64,000 nucleotides of DNA from Alkalihalobacillus sp. AL-G (GCF_030643805.1 NZ_CP094656.1:3596001-3660000), one strand, 5' to 3'. Counted from the first letter of the stretch, positions 44,100 to 54,033 are shown. A program made the numbers and translations. Notes: generated by a model not told the origin, from the letters alone.

Positions 44100-44128
44100 T
44101 CAAATTTAGTATATTCCTGCATCAGCTT

Positions 44129-45004
44129 TTAACGTAAAAAGTCCATAAGCGTTGGTTGCATGATACGGGCACCCGAAGATAGCGCAGCACGGTGAATGCT
44201 TTCCTGAGTCTTCAAGTTCATTATCGCTTTTTCCATATCAACGTCTTCGTTGTCCGATAATACACGGGTCGCAATAACCTTCTGTTGAGATACACGTTCG
44301 GCAATCATCTCAACACGATTGTAACGTGCACCAAGCTCAGCTCGCTCATTTAAAAGGTTATCCACATGTCCATCAATTTTGCTCAAGTAATTGTTAATGG
44401 CTCCTGGTGCAGCTCCACCTTTAAGGTCTGTTACAAGGTCGTTTAGATCATCAAAAACCGCTTGCGGAAAAACGTTCTGTTGATTGATGTTAACACGCAT
44501 TTCGATTCCTTTAGAAACCTCAATATTCACCGCATTTGTATTCGTTCCAACTACGGTTCCATTTGCATCGACTGGTGGATTCACTGTATCTGTTCCGTTA
44601 AAGATGTACTTCCCTGCTACCTGAGTATTTGCAACTGAAATTAGATGATCACGGAGCTGTTCAACTTCTTCGCCGATCGCCTCACGTTGATTCCCTTCAT
44701 ACGTTCCATTACTCGCCTGTACAACCAATTCCCGTAAACGATGCATAACTTGAGTTGCCTGGTCGAGTGACTCATCTGAACTATCCATCCATTTGTACAC
44801 TTCGGATAGGTTACGGTCAAATTGATCAATTTCAGTTAAATTCGTTCGATATTCCATACCCTTCATTGCGACAACTGGATCGTCTGAAGGCCTAGTTATT
44901 CGCTTACCAGTCGCGAGCTGTTCCTGATACTTCGCCATCCGATCATAGCTCTGGCTCAAGTTCCGCAGCATATTACTCGTCAACATACCTTGAGTTACAC
45001 GCAT
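44129..45004 (-). CDS. flgL: Flagellar hook-filament junction protein FlgL (HAP3)
   Basis: FlgL joins the hook and FlgK to the filament. The 291-residue product resembles flagellin at both ends: MRVTQGMLTSNMLRNLSQSY and ATGKRITRPSDDPVVAMKGM at the N-terminus, VLSDNEDVDMEKAIMNLKTQ near the C-terminus. It is directly downstream of flgK (9-nt gap). Confidence 0.97.
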   Translation of the reverse strand: MRVTQGMLTSNMLRNLSQSYDRMAKYQEQLATGKRITRPSDDPVVAMKGMEYRTNLTEIDQFDRNLSEVYKWMDSSDESLDQATQVMHRLRELVVQASNGTYEGNQREAIGEEVEQLRDHLISVANTQVAGKYIFNGTDTVNPPVDANGTVVGTNTNAVNIEVSKGIEMRVNINQQNVFPQAVFDDLNDLVTDLKGGAAPGAINNYLSKIDGHVDNLLNERAELGARYNRVEMIAERVSQQKVIATRVLSDNEDVDMEKAIMNLKTQESIHRAALSSGARIMQPTLMDFLR

Positions 45005-45013
45005 CGCTTATCC

Positions 45014-46534
45014 CTACCTTCCTACCCGACCCATGCCGTTAATGATACGGTCGAGCATTTCATCAATCGTTGTAATGTTCCTTGCCGCTGCATTATAAGC
45101 ATGCTGGAACTGAACCATTTTCGCCATCTCTTCATCAAGTGATACACCGCTGACCGATTGTCTTCTCGCTTCAACCGATTGCTTGAGTGTTGATGCGTTA
45201 TCCATGAGACGATTAGATTGCTGGGCATCAACCGCCATTTCACCAATTACACCCTCATAAAACAACTGAACCGATGTGTCACCTGATGTAAAGGTCAACG
45301 ACTGATCCTTTACGTCCGCTAGTGCTAGCGCGTTACTCCCGTCGCCAGCAAACCCATCTCCGGAAGCTGCGATTTTATCAAGTCCATTTGGTCCCGTAAT
45401 TGCACTATCAAGCTTCATCATGCTCGCAGCCCCTGCAAAATCAGTCCCGCTGACAGGTGATGTGAAACTGAAAAAGTTACCGCCAGCATTCCCATTCAAA
45501 TCTGTACCTTGTTGATGTTGATCATTGAATGCCTTCGCAAACCGGTAGGCCATTTCATCCAAACTCGCGAGCATTTCTATGTAATCGCCTGTTTTTTTAC
45601 CGCTCGTATCTTCATATCCGTACGATTCGATCAAGCCCTTCAGTTTACCTGATGCAAAGTTTCCGATGTTTCCGGCACTTGCTCCGATCGCATATTGATC
45701 AAATGCTCCGTCAGCATCCGTATCCTTAATCGAAATTGTATCAGCCGTTAAGTTTGCTCCGTCTACTAACGTTCCGATCGAGTTTCCTGCATCATCAACG
45801 ATATCTATCGTATATTTCCCTTCTGCAACCTGTAGAGAATGCCCACCGTTCGCTACTGGTGTCACCTTTACATTCACATATTCGGAAAGCTTGTCGACCA
45901 ATAAGTCGCGTTGATCGTACAAATCATTTGGCAAATAGCCATGTGGTTCTATTTCACTGATTTGTTTGTTGATATCGTTTATTTGACTCGCAATCGAATT
46001 GATCGTTTTCACGGTAATCATCGTTTGGTTTTCTAGATCGTTCTTAACCGAACTGAGTGAGGTCGATAGGTAGCCGAAGGTATCAGCTAATGCGATTCCC
46101 CGCTGGCGGACGACCGATCGGGCGGAACCTTCCGGGTTAGCCGCTAAGTCCTGAAGTGATTGCCAGAAGCGGTCCATCGTCTTCGCAAGCCCAAAGTCTG
46201 ACGGTTCATTCATGATTTCTTCCATTTTGTGCAGCGCTTCACTGCGAGCGGTCCAGTAGCCCGATTTCGTAGTTTCGCCTCTGAACTGGATATCTAAGAA
46301 CCCTTCACGAATTCGCTGAATCGTTCCTGCTTCAACCCCTGTCCCGATCTGCCCTGGTATTTCAGGCCGGTTTCGACCTGGCGCAGGGAAAGCTCCTGTC
46401 TGTGAAAAATTGACACGCTGCCGCGAATAGCCAGGTGTGTTCGCGTTCGCAATATTATGCCCGGTCGTTCGGAGGGCGCTTTGATGGGTTCTCAAACCTC
46501 TTACTGCTGTTTCCAGTCCATGAAACGTAGACAT
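45014..46534 (-). CDS. flgK: Flagellar hook-associated protein FlgK (HAP1)
   Basis: FlgK forms the first hook-filament junction layer. The 506-residue product has the N-terminal FHGLETAVRGLRTHQSALRT and GHNIANANTPGYSRQRVNFS. A variable central domain is predicted extracellular. The C-terminus has SGVSLDEEMAKMVQFQHAYN and ITTIDEMLDRIINGMGRVGR. Length is normal. Confidence 0.97.
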   Translation of the reverse strand: MSTFHGLETAVRGLRTHQSALRTTGHNIANANTPGYSRQRVNFSQTGAFPAPGRNRPEIPGQIGTGVEAGTIQRIREGFLDIQFRGETTKSGYWTARSEALHKMEEIMNEPSDFGLAKTMDRFWQSLQDLAANPEGSARSVVRQRGIALADTFGYLSTSLSSVKNDLENQTMITVKTINSIASQINDINKQISEIEPHGYLPNDLYDQRDLLVDKLSEYVNVKVTPVANGGHSLQVAEGKYTIDIVDDAGNSIGTLVDGANLTADTISIKDTDADGAFDQYAIGASAGNIGNFASGKLKGLIESYGYEDTSGKKTGDYIEMLASLDEMAYRFAKAFNDQHQQGTDLNGNAGGNFFSFTSPVSGTDFAGAASMMKLDSAITGPNGLDKIAASGDGFAGDGSNALALADVKDQSLTFTSGDTSVQLFYEGVIGEMAVDAQQSNRLMDNASTLKQSVEARRQSVSGVSLDEEMAKMVQFQHAYNAAARNITTIDEMLDRIINGMGRVGR

Positions 46535-46608
46535 CGCTTTGTTCCGCCTTTCTATCTTTAAAATAAATCCTCAATTATCATCGCTTACCAATACCTTATT
46601 TTGCCGCT

Positions 46609-47112
46609 CTATGCCTTCGAATCAAACATCGATTGTCGTTGTTCGTAGCTATTCGTCTGTTTTGCTTGGCCTGTCCGTTCGTATGTCGCGGTTGATTGGG
46701 TCGGTTCCATTAACGAGAGCGAAGCGTTCACAAATTGCAGCGATTGCCGCGTTAAATCGTTATTCAGCTCATTCTGCTCCTGAAGCCGTTCAATCGTTTC
46801 CCGCAACTTCTCCTGTAATTCCTCCAGCTGCCCCTGCTCTTTTATATTGTAAAAACGGATCAGCTGCCCTAACGATGGATTATCATCTGCAACGATCCCC
46901 TTCTCATTCAAAAGCCGTTCAACCGCGCTTATCCGGTCGTTTTCGATTCTCTCGATCAATTGAATCGTCTTCTCTTCTTCCTTTAAAAGCGTATCCAATT
47001 TATTTACATCGTTTTCCTTTAATGTTTCGGTCTTTTCTACAGATATTTCAAACAAAAGTTCATGTGCATTATGTAAATCGGACAAAAGCCCGACCATTCG
47101 CTCCCCGCTCAT
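46609..47112 (-). CDS. flgN: FlgN-type flagellar chaperone (YvyG)
   Basis: This is the export chaperone for FlgK and FlgL. The 167-residue, almost wholly helical protein contains LHNAHELLFEISVEKTETLK, LLKEEEKTIQLIERIENDR and LREQNELN-type heptads (about 1-125). A disordered Gln/Thr/Ser-rich tail follows. The position between flgM and flgK fits. Long plus-strand ORFs over the same DNA are shadows. Confidence 0.9.
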   Translation of the reverse strand: MSGERMVGLLSDLHNAHELLFEISVEKTETLKENDVNKLDTLLKEEEKTIQLIERIENDRISAVERLLNEKGIVADDNPSLGQLIRFYNIKEQGQLEELQEKLRETIERLQEQNELNNDLTRQSLQFVNASLSLMEPTQSTATYERTGQAKQTNSYEQRQSMFDSKA

Positions 47113-47124
47113 CGCTTCACGCCC

Positions 47125-47391
47125 TTAGCTCTTAGTCCAAAAATCGAAAAAGTTTTTCGCTACCTTTTCAGGCTGAACCTTGTACTCTCCGGAATCAATT
47201 TCACTTTTCAACCGCTCGACCTTTTCAAGGCGCTCGCTAGACTGTGCATTCGATTTCTGCATCTCCAGTGCCTCTTTGGAAATCTGTATTTTATCCTGTT
47301 TCATTTGTTGACTTAACTGTTCGTTCTGGCGATTCATTTGATTTTTGTATGGGTTGTTGTTTGGTATATTTCCGAACCGATTGACCTTCAA
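47125..47391 (-). CDS. flgM: Anti-sigma-D factor FlgM
   Basis: FlgM holds sigma-D inactive until the hook-basal body is complete and FlgM is exported. The 88-residue product has a basic, Asn-rich N-terminus (KVNRFGNIPNNNPYKNQMNR) and the sigma-binding C-terminal half (DKIQISKEALEMQKSN, LKSEIDSGEYKVQPEKVAKN). It begins 1 nt after the yvyF stop. Confidence 0.95.
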   Translation of the reverse strand: MKVNRFGNIPNNNPYKNQMNRQNEQLSQQMKQDKIQISKEALEMQKSNAQSSERLEKVERLKSEIDSGEYKVQPEKVAKNFFDFWTKS

Positions 47392-47392
47392 A

Positions 47393-47815
47393 TTAGTTCC
47401 CTCCCTTTTCAGTGGATGGATTTTTTTCCGTATAGTAGGTTATTTGGCTGTCTTTAGTTTGTTTTTGTGCAATTTCATCGAAGGATCGTAAATCGCTGTT
47501 CATGTTTGATCGGCAATTGTCGCAAATGATGCCGTTTTGAATACCTGCGTCACATCGCTCACACGGATACGTGATGTTCGGCAGCTGGTGAGCACGAATC
47601 CTACCCTCTTTTACAAATCGGATAATCACCTTTTCAGGTACCCCTGTAGCATCATGAACTTCCCATAATGAAGCCTCACGATTGGCTCGAACGCGAATAA
47701 ACTTATACACCTTTTCAAACATTTTCTCTTCTTCTTTGTAACATGAATCACAGACAACGCGGAGGCTTTGAATGAAAATCCGGTTGCACTGCGGGCAATT
47801 GGCCAGTTGCGCCAT
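47393..47815 (-). CDS. yvyF: YvyF / TIGR03826 flagellar operon protein
   Basis: A 140-residue protein with two zinc-ribbon-like Cys sets, NCPQCNRIF plus VVCDSCYKEE at the N-terminus and CERCDAGIQNGIICDNCRSN near residue 95-115. A MerR-like helix-turn-helix segment lies between them (LWEVHDATGVPEKVIIRFVK). It is the first gene of the flgM operon; B. subtilis YvyF has been linked to FlgM control. The sigma-D promoter is 33 nt upstream. Confidence 0.92.
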   Translation of the reverse strand: MAQLANCPQCNRIFIQSLRVVCDSCYKEEEKMFEKVYKFIRVRANREASLWEVHDATGVPEKVIIRFVKEGRIRAHQLPNITYPCERCDAGIQNGIICDNCRSNMNSDLRSFDEIAQKQTKDSQITYYTEKNPSTEKGGN

Positions 47816-47847
47816 GAGATTACCCCTTTCTATTCATTCTACCTCCT

Positions 47848-47874
47848 ATATCGGATTAATTCATCAAAAGTTTA
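47848..47874 (-). promoter_or_regulatory. Sigma-D promoter of the yvyF-flgM-flgN-flgKL operon
   Basis: On the minus strand TAAA (47871-47874), 15 nt, then TCCGATAT (47848-47855): 7 of 8 match to the -10 consensus with ideal spacing. Confidence 0.88.
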
Positions 47875-47893
47875 GTGATGTTGTCCGATTAGA

Positions 47894-48036
47894 GTTCAAA
47901 AAGGAGGATAAAAAGAGCCGAGAAGTTCGAGGCACGACAGTCTCGAGGACCGGATCGTATGTGATTAATACGTGAGGACCGGAGAGACCGAGTAACGAAG
48001 AAATTCGACAGCTATTTTTACCGGACTTTTTGAAAT
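47894..48036 (+). repeat. MITE-like repeat, copy 3 (about 143 bp)
   Basis: It starts GTTCAAAAAGGAGGAT and ends CCGGACTTTTTGAA, with paired GAGGACCGGA words. It is nearly identical to the copy at 27872. It lies between comFC and yvyF, 19 bp upstream of the sigma-D -35, so it separates the competence genes from the flagellar operon. Confidence 0.82.
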
Positions 48037-48050
48037 ACCTCTAGAAAAAT

Positions 48051-48755
48051 TTATCCTCGTGCAATTGTGAGCGATGAAACTGTACGTGCTCCATGGTCTA
48101 ATAATATTTTTCCTGCGGCTTGGACGGTCGCCCCTGTCGTATACAAATCATCGACAATCGTCACGTCTGAATTGGCGATTGCACTGCGGAATTCCTCATT
48201 CATTGTAAAAACAGTTGCATGTTCGAGCCGTTCGCGTTTCGACTTCTTACTCTGTTTCTCTTCATGGACAGGTCTCTTCAACGCATGATAATACGGGCAT
48301 CCAATCATTCCAGCAACCAACTCTGCCTGGTTGAATCCCCGCTCGTAGTGGCGTTCTTTACTTAACGGGATCGGCACAACGATCGTTCCTTTGAATGCAC
48401 GTTTAACAAGAGCTTGCAGTTCCTTCTGGAAAAGCTTCACCAATTCAGCATCACCTCTGTACTTGAACCGGGCCATTACTTCCTTTAAAAATGGATTGTA
48501 CTGGTAAAGCGAACGGTTTTTCGTGATCGAACTGCCGTGTTGCTCCCATTCCAGGCAATCGAAACAACAATCATCCTGGCGATATTGCTCGGGAAATATC
48601 GAAAAAGAGCGACCGCACATTCGACAAATCTCCCCTTCAATTCTTTCGAGCTGATCGGAACAAGCTGAACAAATGCTAGATGGGTCATTAAGATAGAATA
48701 AATCATTCCATCCGAACTTGATTTGAATCGGTTCATGACACGATAAACAGTTCAT
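48051..48755 (-). CDS. comFC: Competence protein ComFC (phosphoribosyltransferase fold)
   Basis: A 234-residue protein needed with ComFA for DNA uptake. Two N-terminal CxxC zinc pairs (CLSCHEP, ICSACSD, CRMCGRS and CCFDCLEW, within residues 3-65) precede the PRTase domain. That domain has VVPIPLSKERHYERGFNQAE and the PRPP loop VTIVDDLYTTGATVQAAG. ATG overlaps the comFA stop by 4 nt. Normal length. Confidence 0.95.
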   Translation of the reverse strand: MNCLSCHEPIQIKFGWNDLFYLNDPSSICSACSDQLERIEGEICRMCGRSFSIFPEQYRQDDCCFDCLEWEQHGSSITKNRSLYQYNPFLKEVMARFKYRGDAELVKLFQKELQALVKRAFKGTIVVPIPLSKERHYERGFNQAELVAGMIGCPYYHALKRPVHEEKQSKKSKRERLEHATVFTMNEEFRSAIANSDVTIVDDLYTTGATVQAAGKILLDHGARTVSSLTIARG

Positions 48756-50254
48756 CTGCGTGTAACTAGTCCCGCTCTTCGATTATGATTCTGGATTTCA
48801 CGTTTTGCAGAAACCATCGCACTCGTTTTCCCAAAGTGAAAATAGACGACCTCTCCGTAGGGGTCCTCGACACTTCGCCCGGCACGACCTGCAATCTGAA
48901 CGAGTGCATTCGACGAAAACACGTCATGGTCTGAACCCAGCACGCCAACGTCAATTTTCGGAACGGTTACGCCTCGTTCAAGAATCGTCGTTGTTAACAA
49001 CATTTTGATCTCTCCTTTTCGAAATCGTTTTATTTTTTCAATCCGATCGGGGTCACTCGAATGCACCGAATCAATTTCAGGGTTTTCTTTTAAAATCGAA
49101 TAGACCGTGTCAAGCTGTTCAATCGTCGGTACGAATAAAAACGCTTGCCGCCCACTTGCCAGTTTCTCCTTAATCCATTGACGAATGACAGAAGGAATCC
49201 GCTGCTTTTTTAAAAGCTTCGACCAGTTTCCGCACCACTTATAATGTGGGACGGGTAACGGATAGCCGTGAAAACGCTTCGATATGTGGATGACTTCGAG
49301 GTTTTGAGAGCGTACTCGTTGTTTCATCTTGTTCGAGGGGGTTGCAGAAAGGTAAATACGCGTTGACTGATCGACAGCCGCTTTATCAACCGCAAATTTT
49401 AATGTCCGATCATACGAAAATGGAAACGCATCAACTTCATCCACGACAATCACATCAAAGGCATTTTTGAATCGAAAAAGCTGATGTGTCGTGGATAAAA
49501 CAAGCGACGAGGGTGAAGTAAGCTCTGAATGCCCGCCATATAGCGCAGCGACGCCAGCCTTGGGAAACGCTTTTTCAAAACGAGGATACAATTCCGTAAT
49601 GACATCCGTTCGAGGTGAGGCTAGACAGACACGCAGCCCCAACCGCAAAGCCCGCTCAATTCCCTCGAATAAAATCTCCGTTTTCCCTGCGCCACATACC
49701 GCCCAGACCAACATCTCTTTCGGTTCCCCGACTGCTTCACAAATCCTTTGCGAAGCTTCCTTTTGCAATTCAGATAACGTTCCGTCCCAAGCTAAGCCTG
49801 CACTCAATTCCTTATCACGAGCCGGTCCAACCCAACGAATCAGCGGTGTACACTCACTGACCCGCCCCATGATGATGCATTTCCGACAATATGTGCACTG
49901 CTCCTCCTTACAGCGGAAACAGGAAAACGACGCAAATAAGGTTTGATCGTCATTTCCACACCGCTGACAGCAATACCGATTTTTATTTAGTAAAATTCCT
50001 TTTTCATATAAAATTGAACCATTTAAATAATGAGAATGCAGTTGATCAATTGGAAAGGGGAGTTCATCAATTAGTAAGTGTCGACCAGAAAGATAGGTTT
50101 GAAGGTTTGAATCTAGTGAAAAGCTTGGATTGATTGAAGGTGTAGTTAGCATTGTACTATGTTTGATTGAAAAAAGTGATGGATTCGAAATTTCGACAAG
50201 CGGTTCTGGACACAAGAACGAACCTTTTTCGGTTTGAATGGAGGCAAAACGCAT
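48752..50254 (-). CDS. comFA: Competence DNA-uptake helicase ComFA
   Basis: ComFA is a DEAD-box-like ATPase that powers ssDNA entry through ComEC. In the 500-residue protein a four-Cys zinc finger (CCQRCGNDDQTLFASFSCFRC) lies near residues 94-113. Walker A is AVCGAGKTE near 190, motif II VVDEVDAFP near 275 and motif III YLSATPS near 300. The C-terminal helicase domain has TTTILERGVTVPKIDVGVLG and QIAGRAGRS. It is slightly longer than B. subtilis ComFA. It is coupled to comFC. Confidence 0.94.
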   Translation of the reverse strand: MRFASIQTEKGSFLCPEPLVEISNPSLFSIKHSTMLTTPSINPSFSLDSNLQTYLSGRHLLIDELPFPIDQLHSHYLNGSILYEKGILLNKNRYCCQRCGNDDQTLFASFSCFRCKEEQCTYCRKCIIMGRVSECTPLIRWVGPARDKELSAGLAWDGTLSELQKEASQRICEAVGEPKEMLVWAVCGAGKTEILFEGIERALRLGLRVCLASPRTDVITELYPRFEKAFPKAGVAALYGGHSELTSPSSLVLSTTHQLFRFKNAFDVIVVDEVDAFPFSYDRTLKFAVDKAAVDQSTRIYLSATPSNKMKQRVRSQNLEVIHISKRFHGYPLPVPHYKWCGNWSKLLKKQRIPSVIRQWIKEKLASGRQAFLFVPTIEQLDTVYSILKENPEIDSVHSSDPDRIEKIKRFRKGEIKMLLTTTILERGVTVPKIDVGVLGSDHDVFSSNALVQIAGRAGRSVEDPYGEVVYFHFGKTSAMVSAKREIQNHNRRAGLVTRR

Positions 50255-50285
50255 TAGCCTTGCCCCCGTAATACTTGGAACGTCA

Positions 50286-51140
50286 TTATTCTTTCATCCA
50301 CGTTAGTCCGATGCTGCCTTCCCCAAGATGGGTTCCGAGCACCGCTCCAAAATAGCTGACGTTAACCTCTGCATTCGGATACTCCAATTGAAGCTGGTTC
50401 GCATATTCTTTCGCCTCGTCCTCCCGGTTCGCATGGATGACGGAGATTTTCGCTCGTTCATCAGGGCCTACATCGCTATGAATTAACTCGAACAAGCGAT
50501 TGATTCCTTTTTTACGAGTACGGATTTTTTCAAACGGAACGATTTTCTTATCAACAAACTGAAGTACCGGTTTGACTTGAAGAAGGTTTCCGACAAAAAA
50601 TTGTGCACTGTTCAACCGGCCGCCCCGGTGTAGATGACTCAAATCATCGACCATAAAGAAGGCGGGGGTTCCTTTTGCCCGCATAACCGTCAAACGGGAC
50701 ATGATCACCTTAGCATTTTGGTCTTCCCTTGCCATTTTCGCAGCCTCTAACACGTAATAGCTTTGTGGTGCACTGCTGATTTCGCAATCAAACACGTGTA
50801 CATTGATCGAATCGACCATTTCGACTGCGGAAGTCGCACTTTGATACGTACCGCTGATTTCACGCGATAGCGTGATGACAACAACATCGGTGTAGCCATC
50901 CTTCGCTAATTTTTCATATGTATCGGCAAACAGCCCAACAGCTGGCTGTGATGTTTTCGGCAGCTCACCTGTCGTTTCTCGAACCTGTGCATAGAAATCC
51001 TCCGCCACAAGCTCAGTCTCTTCCTGATAGGATTCCGAGCCGAAAATCACATTGAGTGGAACCATGTGAATGTCGTGCTCTTTTCGGATCTCCTCCGGCA
51101 AATAGGAGGTGCTGTCTGTGATTACTGCAACTTTGCTCAT
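50286..51140 (-). CDS. DegV family fatty-acid-binding protein
   Basis: DegV proteins bind fatty acids and present them to FakA kinase. The 284-residue product begins MSKVAVITDSTSYLPEEIRK. It has the family motifs TSQPAVGLFADTYEKLAKDG, VVVITLSREISGTYQSA and FMVDDLSHLHRGGRLNSAQF, plus LQVKPVLQF. ATG at 51138-51140 with GGAGAGGG upstream was chosen over one six codons earlier. The location between comFA and degSU matches B. subtilis yviA. Confidence 0.92.
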   Translation of the reverse strand: MSKVAVITDSTSYLPEEIRKEHDIHMVPLNVIFGSESYQEETELVAEDFYAQVRETTGELPKTSQPAVGLFADTYEKLAKDGYTDVVVITLSREISGTYQSATSAVEMVDSINVHVFDCEISSAPQSYYVLEAAKMAREDQNAKVIMSRLTVMRAKGTPAFFMVDDLSHLHRGGRLNSAQFFVGNLLQVKPVLQFVDKKIVPFEKIRTRKKGINRLFELIHSDVGPDERAKISVIHANREDEAKEYANQLQLEYPNAEVNVSYFGAVLGTHLGEGSIGLTWMKE

Positions 51141-51378
51141 ACTTATAACCCTCTCCATCGTATTTCCTCTTCTTATGTATTTGACTTTAAAAATAAATTA
51201 CCTTCTTATTTTAAAAGAAAGATAGTTAAAAGATATATAGGGTTTTACTCTTTAAGGATAACTTAAATAAATTCAAATCGGAATTTTTTCTGCATGAGCA
51301 GAAAATAAACACCTAATTGAAATAACAAGGTATACACAAGGTTACGGTAACTAACGGTTTACCGCCGAGTTCTTTCCT
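51141..51378. other. Intergenic upstream of the degV-family gene
   Basis: No gene seen; it leads into the 52-bp array. Confidence 0.5.
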
Positions 51379-51806
51379 CTTGAACCTTCCATGAGGACAC
51401 TTCTCCCGTTTTTCCGTTCCTGAACTGTCCTCTTAAACCCTCTATGAGGACACTTCTCCCGTTTTTCCTCCCTGAACTGTCTTCTTGAACCCTCTATGAG
51501 GACACTTCTTCCGTTTTTCCTCCCTGAACTGTCTTCTTGAACCCTCTATGAGGACACTTCTTCCGTTTTTCCTCCCTGAACTGTCTTCTTGAACCCTCTA
51601 TGAGGACACTTCTTCCGTTTTTCCTCCCTGAACTGTCTTCTTGAACCCTCTATGAGGACACTTCTTCCGTTTTTCCTCCCTGAACTGTCCTCTTAAACCC
51701 TCTATGAGGACACTTCTTCCGTTTTTCCTCCCTGAACTGTCTTCTTGAACCCTCTATGGGGACACCTTTTCAGTTTTTCCTCCCTGAACTGTCCTCATAA
51801 ACGCTC
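51379..51806 (+). repeat. 52-bp tandem repeat array, 8 units
   Basis: Eight units start at 51379 (53 bp), 51432, 51484, 51536, 51588, 51640, 51692 and 51744, with a partial one at 51796. The unit order is CTTGAACCCTCTATGAGGAC, ACTTCTTCCG, TTTTTCCTCC, CTGAACTGTCTT. In some units TGTCCTC and GAGGACA form a stem. The five central units are almost identical, which suggests recent slippage or conversion. No unique spacers, so not CRISPR. Confidence 0.9.
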
Positions 51807-51873
51807 AAAATGATAATTCCCCTATTTAACCCTTCACCAAGGCTTACCCTGAATGACTATCAATCTGTCCGCA

Positions 51874-51912
51874 CAAAAAAACGCCACTCTGGCTCACTAC
51901 CAGAATGACGCT
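51874..51912 (-). terminator. degSU terminator
   Basis: On the minus strand CGTCATTCTGG and CCAGAGTGGCG pair around a 7-nt loop, followed by TTTTTTTG. Confidence 0.88.
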
Positions 51913-51944
51913 TCCACACTCAATCTAACCTCGATCAGTTCAGC

Positions 51945-52652
51945 TCAGTTTACCTTCACCCAGCCGTTTTTGATCGCTTCGACTACGGCTTGTGTACGAT
52001 CATTAACATTCATCTTCTGCAAAATGTTACTCACATGGTTTTTAACTGTTTTTTCACTAATGTAGAGCGCTTCCCCGATTAAACGGTTGCTCTTTCCGTC
52101 AGCAAGCATCTGCAGCACTTCACACTCACGTCGGGTTAAAATATGTAACGGCTTGCGATATTCAACCTCTTTAAATCCAACCTCGCCACCACCATCACGG
52201 CCATGCGTCTTCAAGCGGCGGAACTCGCTCAACAGATTGATTGTCACTCTCGGATGCAAGTAAGCGCCTCCGTCTGCAACAACCTTCACCGCTTCAATCA
52301 ACGCATCTGCATCCATTTCCTTCAACAAATAGCCGGATGCACCTGTTTGGACAGCATGCGTAACATAGGCTTCGTCATCATGGATCGATAAAATGATGAC
52401 CTTGATATCCGGGTACTTTTCGACTAAACGGCGTGTCGCTTCCACCCCGTTGATGTTCGGCATATTGATGTCCATCAGCACGACATCCGGGTTGAAATTC
52501 TCAATGATTGAAACAGCATCCTGCCCATCATCGCCTTCTGCAACAACCTCGAAGTTATCCTCCATGTCTAAAATTCGCTTAACCCCTTCACGGAAAAGCT
52601 TGTGATCATCAATCAACGCAATTCTTGTTTTCACGGCGTTCATTTGTGTCAT
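51945..52652 (-). CDS. degU: Response regulator DegU
   Basis: DegU controls secreted enzymes, competence, motility and biofilm genes. The 235-residue NarL-type regulator has an N-terminal receiver ([20 protein letters not shown]; phospho-acceptor Asp61 in [19 protein letters not shown]). The C-terminal LuxR helix-turn-helix is at about 170-232 ([39 protein letters not shown]). Its ATG overlaps the degS stop (ATGA). The start used has AGGAGG 7 nt upstream. Confidence 0.97.
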   Translation of the reverse strand: MTQMNAVKTRIALIDDHKLFREGVKRILDMEDNFEVVAEGDDGQDAVSIIENFNPDVVLMDINMPNINGVEATRRLVEKYPDIKVIILSIHDDEAYVTHAVQTGASGYLLKEMDADALIEAVKVVADGGAYLHPRVTINLLSEFRRLKTHGRDGGGEVGFKEVEYRKPLHILTRRECEVLQMLADGKSNRLIGEALYISEKTVKNHVSNILQKMNVNDRTQAVVEAIKNGWVKVN

Positions 52653-53800
52653 CGTCCTGCCTCCTGCTTATTTAATGGTATTTGTATTAAGATTAACGTC
52701 CCTCTGCCTTCTTTGGACTCGATATTCATATTCCCATCTAAAATGTCGACTCGTTCCTTCATGCCAATAATTCCGAAGGACTGTTCACGAGCCTTGTTTG
52801 GATCAAAGCCGACACCATTATCCCGAATAAGAATCGTCAGCGTATCCTGAAATTCGACTTTCACTTGAATTTCAGACGCCTTCGCATGTTTACAGGCATT
52901 CTGTACAGATTCCTGTATCATCCGATAAACGGCAACCTCCATTTTTGACGGCAGTCTCCGTTCGTTTCCGATCGACTTAAATCCAATCTGAATCCCTGTA
53001 GATTCCGTCAATGTTTTTACATACTTTTCAAGAGTCGGTGTAAGCCCCAAGTCATCGAGTGCCATTGGGCGTAGGTCATAAATGATGCGACGAACTTCCG
53101 TCAGTGCATATTTGACCATCTTCCTCAAGTCTTTTAATTCTCTATGGGCTTCGTCTACACCTTTTTGCACATATATTTTTTCAATCAATTCAGAACGCAA
53201 CAGCACATTCGCAAGCATCTGGGCTGGTCCGTCATGAATTTCCCTTGATACTCTCGCCCGTTCATCTTCCTGTGCTTCAATAATTTGCAGGCCGAATTCT
53301 TGTTTTTCTTTTGCATCCTTAATGTACTCACCGACCTGGCGCAAATCCCCATCCAGATAATTCAGAACGACACTGATTTGATTGACCAATCGATCCGCTC
53401 GCTCGACCGTCTTACTCAAATTCACTAAGCGGCGTTCAATGTCATCGCGACGTTCCCGTAAGGTAGCCTCCTTCTGACGAACTGAAATCAATTCGACTTG
53501 AAATTGGCTCGCTGATTCATAGGCCTGCTTAATTTCTTTTTCGCCATATTTATTAAAATGTTTACTCACTTCTGCAAGGCGAGAACGTGCAAGTCTGGAT
53601 TTCGTGTCAAGCGCATCCTCTTGTTGGATGATCTCAAGCACTCGTTCTTTTATGTCTTTTAATTCTCGTGTTAGCTTTTCGAATTCTTCTCGTGATTGTT
53701 CTCCGATTTCAAAGATTTGTTCTTTGCTTTCAGATACCGTTTGAATCGTTTTATCTAGAATTGTGTCGATACTTTTTGGGTCAATTGATTTTGTCGTCAT
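52649..53800 (-). CDS. degS: Sensor histidine kinase DegS
   Basis: A cytosolic kinase that phosphorylates DegU. The 383-residue protein has an N-terminal coiled-coil sensor (about 25-165) and a HisKA_3 domain with His189 ([17 protein letters not shown]). The HATPase domain contains [17 protein letters not shown] and [15 protein letters not shown]. No membrane segment. ATG at 53798-53800 follows GGAGG and matches the B. subtilis N-terminus better than the upstream frame. Co-transcribed with degU. Confidence 0.97.
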   Translation of the reverse strand: MTTKSIDPKSIDTILDKTIQTVSESKEQIFEIGEQSREEFEKLTRELKDIKERVLEIIQQEDALDTKSRLARSRLAEVSKHFNKYGEKEIKQAYESASQFQVELISVRQKEATLRERRDDIERRLVNLSKTVERADRLVNQISVVLNYLDGDLRQVGEYIKDAKEKQEFGLQIIEAQEDERARVSREIHDGPAQMLANVLLRSELIEKIYVQKGVDEAHRELKDLRKMVKYALTEVRRIIYDLRPMALDDLGLTPTLEKYVKTLTESTGIQIGFKSIGNERRLPSKMEVAVYRMIQESVQNACKHAKASEIQVKVEFQDTLTILIRDNGVGFDPNKAREQSFGIIGMKERVDILDGNMNIESKEGRGTLILIQIPLNKQEAGR

Positions 53801-54033
53801 TAAAAAAGTACCTCCCCATACTACTGTATCGAACAATCCGGGATAAAATCTAGGTCCTTCTTACCCAATTATCCAAAAGTCCTAAATCCAAATTTTTCCC
53901 TAGTTAACACAATGTTCGTTTTTCAAAATAAATTTATGACTTTATTACTTCATTTTTTTCATAAAAATTGAAAAAATTTTGTCACCAGATGGAATTGAAT
54001 CATAAACATAACCGAAAAGTCACCGTTTATCAA

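Noticed and set aside
46539-47135. 198-residue plus-strand ORF opposite flgN
   Set aside because: Antisense shadow of flgN; no family features and no ribosome-binding site, while flgN fits the conserved operon.
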